Assembly (NCBI RefSeq): GCF_020882245.1 | Contig: NC_083597.1 | Location: forward strand, 68,674,152 to 68,738,151 | DNA length: 64,000 bases | DNA from: Rhopalosiphum padi | Lineage: Eukaryota > Arthropoda > Insecta > Hemiptera > Aphididae | Direction: 5' to 3' | Shown: in pieces, positions 16,101 through 31,100 of the stretch | Position numbering within the stretch: the stretch's first letter is position 1 | Layout: each line of letters starts with the position of its first letter | The notes under the pieces: model-generated | Databases searched by the model: none | What the model saw: only the letters and a program-made list of their open reading frames with translations | What the model was told of the DNA's origin: nothing | Position numbers and translations under genes: made by a program

Positions 16101-19100
16101 GTTAAAAATTATGCGCAACCCCTTTTAAATAATTTTCTTTACTTCTATTATTATAATCGCTACATATATTTTTAAGTTTTTTTTATCAATTAATATAATT
16201 GTTTTTTTTTATGGTGGTTGATTTCCTGCGACTAACTGTTCAACTTTCAAAAGATTAACACGTTCTTCTTTTTGTAGTGCAGTAAAAAATTTTCATATTT
16301 ACGGATGAATTGATGAATTTAACATTGACGATTGGCAATTGACTATTTGTGGAAAATCATAATTATGTTTGATTTTTTTTGTTAGGTAAGTACTTTTATT
16401 TTAATCATTGACAACATTGTACAATTTGTAAAAGTTGATTTTTGAAAATCTATTATTAATATTAACATAATTATTGACACTGATTATTTGTGAGAACCTG
16501 TAATTATTATTTTAATTATTGAAAAATTTGTTAACGTTTATTTATGAAATATCGGAATTAAAAAACCTCTTTACAATATCAATTGTCGCAAGTACACTAT
16601 CAATTGTCGCGCTATCAATTTACCACTATCTATTGACGGTATACCTAGTGTCTAACAGTAATGACCCTAATAATATTAATAAATAAATTTATTTTTTTAT
16701 TTTTTATTATATAATCTATTATCTGTTACGAATAAAATAACAAGTGAAAAAATGACTGATTACAGTATGGTTTGAATGACGAATTTAAGAAACCTTTTAG
16801 TGAAGGGTGGGACACTTTTCGACCATCCTGAAATGTCTGTTTTCGGCCAGTACTCTATTTTGGTCACAAATTTTAAAATATTCTTCACGTTTTTTTCTAT
16901 TTAACTAATTATTTTATATAATAAACATATACTAATATTAATTTAAAATTTATTATTTGAAGAATGGCTATTATATTCCTCTTATTTTTTGTTTACTGAC
17001 AGACAAGTCAACTGAAACATACACATTTACGCTACACTGCAGCTTTGTTAATAAATGTAATTTATTATTTTCTCCAAAATCTGTAACCGGTATTTGAGAT
17101 AATAATACATGAAGCTATCGTAAAAATATGGCCAGATTCAAAAATTATTGGCTATAGATTTCATCTTATCCAATCTTAGGATATTTTTATCCAATTTTAG
17201 TCCAAAGCTTAGGATTGGTTAGTGAATAAAAAAAATGATTTTCAGACTTCGGAGATTGGATAAATTATACTTTTGGACCGTTATTTTTGAATCCAGGTCC
17301 CAGGAAATATAGAAGATTTAATGTCAGTATGTTCTGATGATAATAAATTGTAATTATACTGTGACTATTAACGGACACTTATACTAGTGGGGAAAGCATA
17401 TTTTGCTATCTTCTGATTCTTCTGATTTAACCAGAACAACAAATTCATGCGAGTCTTTCCATTTATATTTTTACCAATGTTCTTGCAAGAACTTCCTTCA
17501 ATTATGTATTTGTTGAATACAATAAATGAAATTCAAACAGAATCGTATGCAAATATACAAAGAGCTGATATTCCATAAGATGGAAAAGTTAGGAATTGTC
17601 AGAATAAAAATTATACCAACATGACGAAATATGAGAGAGGAAAGATTACACAAAAGAAATTCGTTAAGCGGATTTTCTACAATTATAAAAACAATTAAAT
17701 ATCCCTATAATTTAATTTTAATTTTTGTGTAAATTGATAATACAAAATAACTTCATATTTTTTACATTTTTACCTAATTTAATATATAAATTGTAAATTA
17801 ATAATATTATTTGATTATTATATAAATAGGTAGCTTAACAGAAAAAAATCTGATGAATATTTTAAATTGGTGATCAAAATAGTGTATTGGCCAAAATGGA
17901 CATTCTAAAATGGCCGAAAAGGGAAAAAGTTAATTCTGGCCAAAAACTCATCCATCCTTAGTGAAGACACTGACTATTACTTGTATACAATGAAGTGTAC
18001 TTATATTTACGAAATGGTCAGTATACATTTGGGTATTATACTATTATGTTAGTAGGTCCCGACACCACATCAATTTTAATCATTTTCTAGGATTGCTAAG
18101 TACGTATATTAACGAAAGTTCTTTAATTGAAGGATATGTACAATTTTGTAAATTCAAGTTGAGTTGTCTATAAAAATGCTAGGTACATTTTAGACAGGGG
18201 AGAGAGAAAGACTGAGAGAGCGCAAAATCAATATCATATAATATAATATATAATAATTTAAATTATTGCTGTATCATAATAGTTATAAAAAAAATTAATA
18301 TTTTAGTTAAGTCATTCGTACATCAGAGTGTAGTTTAGTACTTTAGTTTATTCTATAAAAGTAAATCAATATATAATATTATTTACTACATTTAAATAGT
18401 ATGAACTGTTATATTTAATATTGTATAGTTATTAATAACAGCTAGCATAAGAATTCGGTTTTTTTGATATTAGGTATTTCTGTAAATTGTATAATACTTT
18501 AATAATATTATTATGTTACTATGTTAGTAATTTAGTACACTATTGTGGTGTATACCAGTTATAAAATAAGTTGTTTGTATCCTTCTGTCACCATAATACA
18601 TTAAATTTATTGCTTTCAAGATAGATATTAAGAATATTCAATGTATTTAATATGGTTCCATGGGTAATTGAAAAAAAACCATACCTATAACTTTACTAAG
18701 TTATGTTATAGTAAAACGAGTCACATTCAAATAACCATTTTTAAATATCACTATTCTTTTTTATAAAAATATACAATTTACAATTTGTAGTGTAGTTTTA
18801 AGTAAATTTGCTAATATAATATAATAATAAGTGATAACAATAACATATTACATACAGTTCATTATATCTTCATAGTCGTTTTTCTCTAACGACTCTAAAA
18901 CTGTAATTATAATAAATTTAATATTACATGTACTGAACGCAAATCACTATAAAAGTATATAATACCTTTAAAAGTACTCTAAAATTCATCAATTTTTCTC
19001 TTAAATTAAATGTATTTTTTATTTTTTATTTAAAATATACAAAATTATGTATTGTATCTATCCCTATTTAGAGAAATATTTTAGTCTACCGTCATTTGAG

Positions 19101-22100
19101 GAGGTAATATCATAATAACTAGGCACGTTTGATTATATATTACACAATACATATTGTTATCATGTAAGAGTTAATGTATTAATTGATATTTTAGTGAATT
19201 AAGTAGGTAAATTTTATTTAATATTATATTATATTTATGTGTAGGTTAGGTTAGATTAGGTTATCTCAGGACCTCAGGACCTCAAGAGCCGGTATATTCG
19301 CAAGTAAACGAGGTATTGTATATTATACAATTTTTACTAACGATCTTTAAATAATAAGAATTTTAATACTTTAGGTCTTTAACCAGTTTAACAATGATTC
19401 TATCTAGTTCAAAATATTTTTAAGAAAAAATTATATTAAACAACTTACATGATTCAAAAACGCAATAATCTTGACGCAATGGAATATCTTAAATCAAAAT
19501 TGTTTATCACAATTTATTATTAGTGACATTTTTTAATGATAGTAAATTTTTGATTTATTATGAAAAACGTAATTACTTTAGTTTGTGCATGTACAATATT
19601 CAGATAATACATTAATATCAAGTATTTAAACCTCAATGTGCATGTTGTTACTTGTTATACTAAGTTAAAAATTCAAATCAAATGAGAACCAAACATACAA
19701 TTCAGCCTATTTGGCGTTAATGGAAAATCACAACTTTCAAATAAAACTTACTACATTGAACGGATTACTATAATATTTTGTGATTATATTGTAAAATTAT
19801 AAACTACTAAGAAAATCATAAATAAATATTATTATAAGAAAAATTTTTTTTTCTTTTTACAATTTTATTGTTTATAGTTCTAATAGTTGTTAATTATGTA
19901 TCTATCTAATTACATTTTTGAATTTTACTTAGTTTATGGTTATCATTTTTACGATTTAAAATTGACTAAATTCATTATTTATTTACATAAAAAGTAATAT
20001 TACTACACACTTATATATAATTAGTATTATGCCTAATATTAACACTATAATGGGTTTTATTTGAAGCTATAATTATATCTGGCGTTTTCTCACAATTCAA
20101 TAATTTTCATTGGAAAAAATAATCTAAAAATATTAAAACTTACGCATTTTTTCTAAAAGTACACTCTTGTTGAGCGCTATTTGCAAAAAAAAACATAATT
20201 TAAAATATATTATAAATATCATACGTAATATTGTCTTTGAATGTTTAATACAATTTACCTATCCTTTTGTATCTATCACTGTAACTATCTGGGTTATCTT
20301 GAGGTTGGATTTGAGCTAAAAACACAGTTTATAATAATGTAAAATATTGTAACAAATTAATAATAGTAATAATATACATACATTTCATGCGAAAAAAATA
20401 TTGTATACATATGAAAATTAACAATAAACTAAAAAAAAAAATTTCTCCTCTGAAAAGCCGAATTTCCTCAGAAATAACTTAAACATAATTAAATTAGAAA
20501 AGTCGTGGATATTAATTATAAGCAATCTACATATTTGAACAGCAACAGCGATACAATATTTAATTCCAACTTTCTTTTTAAAATGTTGAACAGATATTAC
20601 ATTAAAGTTTTCTATGCATCGCATATTAAATGTGTGAGTTAATTTGGAAATATTATGTCTAAAATTGAATAAACCAGGTAAAGTATTATTAAAATATTAA
20701 AATAATAATAAAATATATATTTTAAGTTTAAGATATACGAGATATACTACATTTGCTTTAGTAATAAAAATTTAATTAAGCTATTTAAGGTAATCTTTAG
20801 CCTATAAATATGTGAGTCATATGCCAGTCCCCGAACACATATCTATAGCTGACTATGGATTGCACTAATGACAAACATAGTTAATTTAATGTAAGTGTTA
20901 AAAATAAATTTATTTCATTAAAAACATAAAAAAAATATTGCAAAGAGTTAGTTTAATTATTAATATGATTATTCCATCTTAATTTATCATCAATTGTTAT
21001 ACCTACCCAAATATATAATAGTACTTGTCCTAATATTATACAGCTTTTACAAATACTATTATAGTTTGACGAGTGAAACATATTTTGTGACATGTGTTAA
21101 TAAGTTTAGAGTTATTCTTATAATAGATAGATTTTGACTAATTAATATTTAATTTAACTATAATAAGTTATTGTCGAACAGTCTTTTACTTGTTTTATGA
21201 TAACATAAGTGTTTTCATACAAAGGATCTATATTTTTGTCAGAAAATAATGTTACGGTATACACTAACACACGTACACCGAGTAAAACGGTCATCGTCTA
21301 AATCAAAATCCATTGATTAAAGAAAAGTAGTATTTCAACTTACAAGTGGATCCCGCATCGGGATCGGCATACGGAAACGGACGTAATCGGTGCGGTTTCC
21401 AACAATATCAAGGTTAAGCCACGTGTGGGACGGCGCATAAATAGCCAAATAGCGGTGCACTATGTCATGATTCTTCAGTTTTATTTCATTTTCCAAACTG
21501 TCAACATCTACTGAACAATATGAAGGACGAAGACCAAAAGATCCACATCACCGCTTCCGATCTAGTCTACCGCCAGACTATTGGCAACTATCGAGGATAT
21601 CCGACGACGATCACCAACACCTGTTACGCCAATAATTGCGGCATGAGACTTAACATATACCACCCGCTGCCGACTTAGAACCGGGCTTCATATCACGCCC
21701 AATACTGTCACACAACGAAAATGACCCTTATTAGGGCCATCCCACGTAGGCCGCTGGTTTAAGCTTTGCCGAGTCGGTTGCAGGTAACCGTATAGTAGTC
21801 GCTTACTTGAGTCACGCGCTAGTCGGTGGTTTACCACTCCCAGACTGTAAATACCAACACTATATCTCCATTATTGTCGAGTGTTAGAGTCACACCTCGG
21901 CCTGACAGGTGCACACTCGTTGCCTCCTGAAGTCAAAAAGATCAATAATTTGTAAACGAATTGCCTCCCGACATACCCTAAATTTTATCGTAAACGAAAA
22001 GTGTCTAGTACTAGTTGCTTCCTAATAGCCAAGTAATAAATATATAAGTGGGTCCAAACATTTTCGAACATCATGTATCAAAATAAGTTTGTAATTTCAA

Positions 22101-25100
22101 AGTCGTAATTTATGACTTTTTTTTTTATAATTGATACGATTATATCTATCCGACTAAACATTAAGATAATATACTCTTTTGTGTAATGTTATAAGATATA
22201 ATGTAAACCAAATCTGAGCGGTTGAGCCAGATTATAGTAAATAATATAATTGGTTAAGTAACGTCTAATTGATTTACAACACTCGTTCTAGTTTTACGAT
22301 ATTATTTTTACAAATACTATTAAGCGATTTTAAATTGTTGCTTTTCAACTGAACTATATATTTTTAACAACGCAATGACTTAGTATACAACAATTTATTA
22401 TGTATACATGAAACAAGAGTTATATTTTTGTAGTTTATGAACCACAATACTACATATTAATTGTATAATATAATAATATTTATAATTGTAGATACATATA
22501 AAATTATTAAATATTTTTTTATTGATTAATTTACTCGTATATATTATTATTCTTATCAATATAATTATTTACCTATTATTTTTATACGTGTATCTATATA
22601 ATATATATACCTAAGTCTGATAATAATTTTTTAATAATAAAACATAAAATAATTTTAAAAAATTAAAAAAATTAAATAATTCTAAATAACTGAAATTGTA
22701 CATAATATAAAATAGAATAATAGAGTAATAAAAATTATTTTGTTACTGTAAACTTAATTATTATATTTATAAACGTTAAACAACTCAAATATTTATTATT
22801 TAGTACATAACATTATATTAAATTAAGTATGTTATGTTAATTTTATAAATTGATCTATTTATATGGATTTTTTTTAGTGAAGTTTATGAACCACTACTTA
22901 ATACTAAACGGGAGGAAACAAGGGTAAAAATTCTTAGAAGGCAACTCTAGTTATGAACTATCTGGTCATCAGAGGCAACTAGTGTATATATTAACATTTT
23001 GATATACAATAGGGATGGAAGACAATTCGTATATTTTGGGAGGCAAATAGTATGCACCAGACTTGACTGTCCCAAGCACTACCGCTAGTACCAGGTCGCT
23101 TATTTAGGCTTGGCCGGTATAGCGTCGACGTTTTACTTTACCCAAATAAATTATATAACGAATAAATACATGTAAAATATAAATGGACGTAATACCAAAA
23201 CACGGCCGAATGTTGTTATTTGAGTAGATGATGTGAGTATGTGACAACTCAATTATAATATTATACTGTATCTATCGTCTACACAACTTATACTTTTTGC
23301 ATTTACTGGCTAGTTTAACAAAATAACAAACCATTAATACATATTATTATATTTGTATAATATTATATAACATAGTGTCAGCTTGTACGGTGTCACTGCG
23401 ATTTTTTATTTAATGTTTGTCTTTTAATTCCAACACTATTAAAATTTATAATTTATTATATTGTTCCAAGTCATCTATCTTTTGTTACATTTCATTAATT
23501 TTCCCATTTAAATATATATTTTTAGCTAACATTTTTTTCGCTAATAAGTGTTCTCTTTAAAAGTCTTAGTACAAAATCAATTTTTTTACTTTTTTGGTTT
23601 TTAATTATATAAATACGGTAATTGAAATGAAAAAAGTCTGAATTTTAGAAATTAAAAATTTTTGTTAAATAGGATTATTAAATATTTATAAAATAAAAAA
23701 AAAGTGAAGAAAGATTCATTCTCCATACCACAGCCCGTAAATCCATACCACCACTGCAACCTTTGTCTACCCGTACTACCACTAGTACCATAAGTTGTCG
23801 GGCGCAGTTTACATTATATCTTTTTAACATAGATCAAATTTCAGGTGCAGTTTACAAAAACAAAAGGTCATCTGGGCGCAGTTTACGTATGATCAATACC
23901 TTAACGTATATAATCAACTTTATCAGTATTACTTTCTTGATTTTTAATCAATTAAGTATGATTATTGAAATGGAAAAAGTCTGAATTTTTAAATCTTCTA
24001 ACTAAACTAATTAGAAAAATGATAAAAAATGTAACTCAATTGTAATGAATAGGTGGGTAATTAAGCTAGCTTTAACATAAAATATTAATGAGAGGGATCC
24101 GATATCACACCCAAGTTGTATAATGATTTGAATCCACAAAAACGTCGGCGTGAACAATCCCGGAATTTCTATTTTTTAACTTTTCTCCAAAAATGTTATA
24201 GCTAAAAAGTTGGTTGATAGCTTATTAAAAAGGAATTATCAAGTAGATACAAAATGTGAGATTAAAAATGTTCATAAACATAGTTATTTTTTGCTAGATT
24301 TTCATTTAGTCTGGTAGATTACCGAAATTGGATAACGGATTTTGTTATTAGATTCACACTGTCTAGGAGAATTACTGTGAAGATTTTCAGAACTTTATCT
24401 TCAATAATTAATTCACTATAAAGCTATAAAGCTGAAAAACATAAAAAAAACCGCCCAATAAAATGTGTTTTAATTTTTGTTGAAGTTCTGTTATGACTTG
24501 TGAATTAACTATAAAAAATAAAGTTCTGAAAAGATTAAAAATCTTCACTGCACTTCACCTAGCCAATGTGAATCTAACAAGACCCCAAACAACAAAATCC
24601 GCTCTCCGGTTTCAAAGATCTACCTCACTAAATGAAAATTAAAATAAAATACATTATACATACATATTGTATACAATTAATAAATTTCTAAAAATTGAAA
24701 ATCAAGAATGTTTATATGCCTATCTCTGACTTGGCAAGAGTTTTTTTTTTTTAATTTGTCATATTGGTTTCCCACAAAGTTTATAAAATTAACCAACTCT
24801 TCAAATTTGGTATCCAATAAAATTACACTTTGAATAGTTGTTTTGTTTTAGTAGCAGTATCACATTTTTATTTTATAAATTTCTTGTTTGAGTTATTTGA
24901 TAATTTTTTGAAATTATTTTCATTTTAACCAGCACAACAAAAGTTTAATAACTTGTTATTACAAATGGAGCACTAAATTGAATCTTTATCGTGGACGATT
25001 ATGTCTTGACATTTTGCACACTCCTTAGCAATTATGCCTAATCTCTATCATAATAAATATAAGATACTAAACAATAAAAGTTGTATAATAATAATAATAA

Positions 25101-28100
25101 TAATGGTATTATGATAGTCGAAGCATAATGTTTTTAAATGACTAAGATGTATATTAACTAAAAATAAAACGTTTAAAGATTTTATTTTTGCTTGTTGCTT
25201 ATTAAACTAATTTATTTTACAATTATTCTGTTTCATAGCTAAATTCTAATCTTATCTTCATGTGTAACTATTTTACATAATAGATTTTCAAATAGGTTTA
25301 GTGTCCTCTGCTTTTCTCTTGGTCCCTTACCATCCAATATCCATTATACGATAAATTATTATTTTTATCAAACTTTTCTCTACATAATACAATCTCTACA
25401 CATTTAAGTCTTATGACTCATCTAATATAATCCTTTTAAAAAGCATAATTTAAGGATGTGTCTAGTTAAAATTACTTACCATGTTTAAAAATATTGAACA
25501 GCTGAATGTATGGATTGTTTAAAATTGTTAATTGTATGTCTGTAATTGTGTTATCGATACTTATAGTTAATAAATTATTTCATTGTATTAATAATTTATA
25601 ATTTACGTAGTCAACTTTTATTACAATAAACGAGTAAAACATTACCTAATAAATATAAATATTAACTATATAGTATATTTTAATTAACTCACTATATCTC
25701 CGGAATAGATTTTCATTCTTATTTGTTGTTTCAATTTCCTTATCAAATCCTAAAATAAAAATGTTTCTATTATAGTAGGTAATATCAGATATAATACAAT
25801 GTGTATTAGTATTATTACGTTATGTAATAATCTATTATTTTAAAAAATTATTGTTGTTATATTTTTATGTGAACTTTTTTTTAGATACATATATATGCTT
25901 AAAATGTTTTGTGTATTTTTATCACATCATGCTAGTACACATTAATATTCTATCAAACGCTTGAATTATAAAAAAAATTGAACAAAATTAAATATTTAAA
26001 AAAGTATTACTCAATTTTAAAACCGTAAATTCTTTCTTTGTTAATCGTTTTAATTAACTCACCATATGTCGTGAATCTTTTTAGGTAATCTTCATGTGTT
26101 TCACTTAGTTTTGGAAATCCTAAAATAAAAATGTTTCTATTGGATGCAATGTCAGAAATAACAAAATATGTATTGGTATTAAGTATTATTAACTATTATT
26201 ACGTTATGTAATAATCCATTATTTTGAAAATGTATATTGTTATTACACTTTTATGTGAAATATTTTTTACATAAAATATGTGCTTAAAATGTTTCATGTA
26301 TTTTTATCACATCATGCTAGTATACATTAATATTCTATCGAACGCTTGAATTATAAAAAAAAAAAAATGAACTAAATTAAATATTTAAAAAAGTATTACT
26401 CAATTTTAAATCCATAAATTCTTCCTTTGTTAATGGTTGTATAACTAGACAAGTAAAATAATATTTAAATATCTTTAATTCTATTAAGTTTTATCTAAAT
26501 CATCTTTACATTTTGTTATAAAAATATCAACACACACACATGCACTCATGCACACATTGGCATGTTTTATTTTCATTATAAAAAAGTTTAATCACTTATA
26601 TACTGTTCTTTAAAATATACTTTTAAAGTTTTAAATGATTGGGAGCGTTTTATTTTGTATTATTTATAAGATATAAACATTTTTGTAAAAAGGGGGTTAA
26701 GTAGATTATCATTATGCACTTTACTATGCAGCTTTAGGAGTTAACTGAGTTAAGTGTACTTCATCATTAAAATGCATCTGTTAAATTTAAATTGTATACG
26801 AAAAACAATTATAAACAATTTAAACAAAGACAGTCCATCAATCCATAATAATTATAATAATATAATATATTAAATTAATTAATCTTACTATTACTAGTTT
26901 CTACTATGTTAGGTTGCGTTATATTTTGTTAAAAACATTGCATTTGAAAATGCCATTACGTGAATAAAATATAATAATATACGTTATAGGTAAGTCTCCA
27001 CAAATAACATTTTTAAATTATTACAAAAAAAAAATCAAATAAATTAATTTAAACATTTTAAACTATTATTTTTTTCAAATTTTCACAATTTTGACAAATT
27101 TTGTCAGGATTTCAACTGAAATCACTTATGAAATATTGTGACTAGGTATCTTTGATATTTTTGATTGGTGTATAAAAAATTTATAAGAAACCTTGTATTA
27201 AACTTTCAATTTTTTTTTAACTATAGTAAACAATTTTTTTCGACGGTTTTTATTTATACTGTAAAATGTTTATAAAAAACTCAGCTTCAAAATATTTTGA
27301 AATATTTTTTCATGTATATAAAATGCTTATATAAACATTTGTGAACATTTTAAGTAAAGGTTTTACCCGATACTGGGGATTTTTAATTCTGGTCTCTTAA
27401 AAATACCATCTAGATCAATTTTTTTTTATCGTAAATCATCATCATACAAAGCAATCTTTTAGTATAAATCACACGCACACACACATAAACTCACAAAAAG
27501 AAAAACAATAAGTGACAGATTAATTAACCTTATCTACTTACATGATCTGAAATTTTCAAGTTCATCAGATTCAATGTTTTCTGAATCTCTAAAATCATAA
27601 TCTGAAATCAAAACTAATTTTTATCATTTATACATTTACTGTATAGTGTATATATTATAAAAATAATTATAAATATACTGATTTTAGTTATCGAACGTGA
27701 TGAACGTATCCACTTTTGTTATTTTTCACGACTTTCAAGTTCTTGTAGTTTAGTTTTGTATTTTTATATCTATCGTGTATTCGTGTATTACCCCTTTCAT
27801 CGACACAAATATTTACTCCTTATAAAAGGTTCAATAAATGCAATAAAACAAAGTTATTCACTCAATAATGTTAAGTTCATTCTTAATTATAGTGATACAT
27901 TTTATATTTTTCAAAACGTATGTTCAATGAAAGCTGTAATATATTCTAGGATCAGTAGGGTCAAAAGTGCATACAACATAGAATATATTTTATAACTCCT
28001 AATAACCTTGATTAACTATTAAAATATCAATATATAATTAAAATCGGTTATATATATTAAAAGTTTACTTACCTTCTCGAAATACGTTTATCCTTTTTTT

Positions 28101-31100
28101 GTAATTTTCATAATTTTCAAATGCACATGGATGAACTAAAAAAAATTACATACAAAATTAATCATAAATACATGCATTCAAAATAATATATAAAATAATT
28201 TAAATATTCTTAAATGTGGAGTTAATGAAAAATTATAAATAAAATGGGTAAATAATAGTTAAATTTGGAGTTGAAGACTATGTGTAAATTGGAAACATAC
28301 ATAAAAACTAAAAACCAATGAAACGCAACAAAAATAGTTCTTGGTAGGTATTTCAACGATGAAACAAGTTAAAAAATTTTTCAAGAAATCGTCTTTGTTA
28401 CGAATTATAATCGTATTTAAAACAATGGAAATAAGATAAATTACATTAAATAAGAAAATGGCAATTAAATATAATTTATACATTATGTACATTGAATAAT
28501 GTAGTTAGTATTAACATAAAAAGGTGATTATGAATTTATTTTATTTTATGGTAATTTAGGATTTTCTAAACAGAACTAATTTTTTTCTTAAATTAACAAC
28601 TCATTATTATAGTAGTAGCAGAATAATATGAGTATATGACATACTTATATAGGAACTCACAACGTAACTTACTAAATTTGAAAATTGTGTGCCTGGTTTT
28701 GTTAAATGCTATTACTTGTTTTTTGGCAATTTTTGACCCTAAAAATGATTTTAAAGTCGATATAGATATAATTTAATATAACGTATTAAACGTATGCTGA
28801 TTTCTGTATTTATTATTTTCCATATATATGTTATGTTTTAAACATTTTTAAGAGGTTACCATGATATTCTCCTGGACTTTCGATTTGTTATATGGTAATT
28901 GGTAGTATCAACAGAATTTTTTATAGTTAACCTTTTTTTTTATATAACATGTTGATCGATATAAATATTTACTACAGTATTATAATAAACTAAAATGATT
29001 CTACAATTTCTAAAAATATACGAACAATTATAATCATATTTAAAAAAAATATTACCTTCAGGCTTTACTACAAAAAACGATTCTGAGCCGAAACGATCAG
29101 TCAGTTTATATCAAGTATATTTCATAATATATGGTTTTGATATAAAACTAATTATTTTACTTTTAGTATTTTAGCAAGTCGTTTCAATTTTTTCCGAAAA
29201 TATTGCGTATGAATAAAAAATTTAATAAATACCTCTCAAAAGGAGACGAAATATTTTGAAAATTTTATCCTTAGCACAAAATGATGATTTTAAAATTTGA
29301 TCTGAATCTCAAGCACCCATAGTTACACTAAAAAAATAAAATCGATTTTGTCAAAAATTAGATTTACTTGAAAATTTCCGTTGTTCTTAATTTTTTTTGT
29401 TTTTGCTTTTCTAATTTATAAAAAAAGTACTAGAAGTTTTTAATTTTAACTCCTTTAAAGTACAAACTTGATTCAAATTTCTATGAAAAACATACAACCC
29501 TCAAAGTTAACATTTTATCAACTACTTATCGTGTACTTTACATAAGCACACACACACAAAATACTTATCATTGTTAAATAATTACATTCATCGCTCCGCT
29601 CAGAATATAAAAAGGTATAAAGTAGATAACCATTTTGTTATATATAATAGTGTTACGTCATAAAAGTTACTTTTTAATATTAATTTTGTAACGGTAATTT
29701 TTAATTTGCGTAACGTTACTACTCCAACTCTGTTGATAGTTTTGTAATACGTATACTTTATAACAATATTAAAAAACTAAATATGCTTAGGTAGCTATTA
29801 ATACAGAATACAGATATTTAGGTATACATATATATTTTTGTATTTTATTTAAACATAGTATGAAACTGATTTTTTATACTGAATTGAAGAAAATTAGAAA
29901 TTTACTTATTATGTTAGGTATGCTTTAAAAGTATAAACAAAATAATTATTAAAAAGTTACCAATAAAAAATAAAGAATCCTTCTGATGTAAGATGGGATC
30001 ATCTTTATAGTTTTGAATTTGTTTCTGAGAACCTATAAATAACAAGTTTTTTAGTTTATTAATTCTACATAAAGTCATAAATTATGTGTTTTCATTTTTA
30101 TAGACGATAGGTGTATCATACACGCCGTTCTAAACTTACGTAAATTTTAAAATTGTAATAAATTAGTCAATTGTAATAAATGTATCAACTTATACGTATA
30201 AATATAAATGTAATAACATATTTATATAAGAACGATTAAATAAGACCTTGCCAATGTGTGAACCTGAAAATATACTTAATCTTTTATAATAATAAGCTTA
30301 AGCGTATAACATTGACTAAAAAAGGTGATATTTAGTAGTGGATAATATTATTAACGGGGACCATATTCATAACATAGTCATAACTCATAACTAGGACTAG
30401 GGTTTCTATGCATTTGCATGTTTTTTTCTTTAGTCCAAATAGATTGGTTGTCAGTTATGTCCACGATTTGGCTTATTCTTGATTAAATAGTACAATTTTT
30501 TTTTGCATATCTTTGCATATTTTGAACATAATGCACATAATTGCATATATATAAATTGTTGAGTATCTTGTTAATTTTAACTGGTATTTATTTAATAAAA
30601 GTCTATAATTAATAGTTTATTTGTCGAATTATCGAAAATATACTACTTAATTAAACTAAAATGAACTTAATACTAAAGAAGAATAAGAGATTTAAAACCT
30701 TTCTAAAAATGTCTAACATTATAAACGGTGATTATAAAACAGAAGAAAAATATGTTAATATTAAGTTCTTGTACTTTAAATCCGAGACAAATCACGTCAT
30801 TTAAATATGCTCCAACACATCATTTGATGTGGAAAGCAGTTTCAGCCAATATAAATTTTCGATATAATTACCGGTCGTTCACATTTTAATATTACTGATA
30901 AAGTAATAACCCACTCAACACTTATTGTACAGTAGAGCGGCAATCACTTATCCATCTTATATAATATACATATTACATATATATATATATATATATATTT
31001 AATAAAATATTATTAACCTGAAAATCTAACATTCGATATGTATGTTGTAGTTTGGGTATTATATTTAAATACACCATAAAATAAAAAATAGTTTATTATT

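Larger units (their letters stand above)
25681..26445. repeat. Tandem duplication of a two-exon cassette unit
   Basis: Two adjacent segments of roughly 365 and 390 bp (about 25681-26054 and 26055-26445) share long aligned intron sequence: TAAAATAAAAATGTTTCTAT after each long exon, TTATCACATCATGCTAGTA, ACGCTTGAATTATAAAAAAA, and AAAAAGTATTACTCAATTTT at each 45-bp exon. Each unit holds one 57-bp and one 45-bp exon; the 45-bp exon of the lower-coordinate unit is dead. Confidence 0.92.

Noticed and set aside
19749..19772. Donor GTAAGTTT with nearby acceptor ATTATAG
   Set aside because: The enclosed segment is in the wrong phase for this gene.
21345..21410. Strong donor-like site (GTAAGTTG) preceded by an open frame PFPYADPDAGST
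   Set aside because: No AG acceptor in the required phase before an upstream stop; it lies in the GC-richer mobile element.
29056..29067. Candidate 12-bp exon (KPE) with acceptor TTTTTTGTAG and donor GTAATA
   Set aside because: Phase fits, but it lies at the edge of a dispersed repeat and 12 bp carries no independent coding evidence.
30975..31000. Possible regulatory TA-rich tract
   Set aside because: A plain (TA)n microsatellite; no evidence for function.
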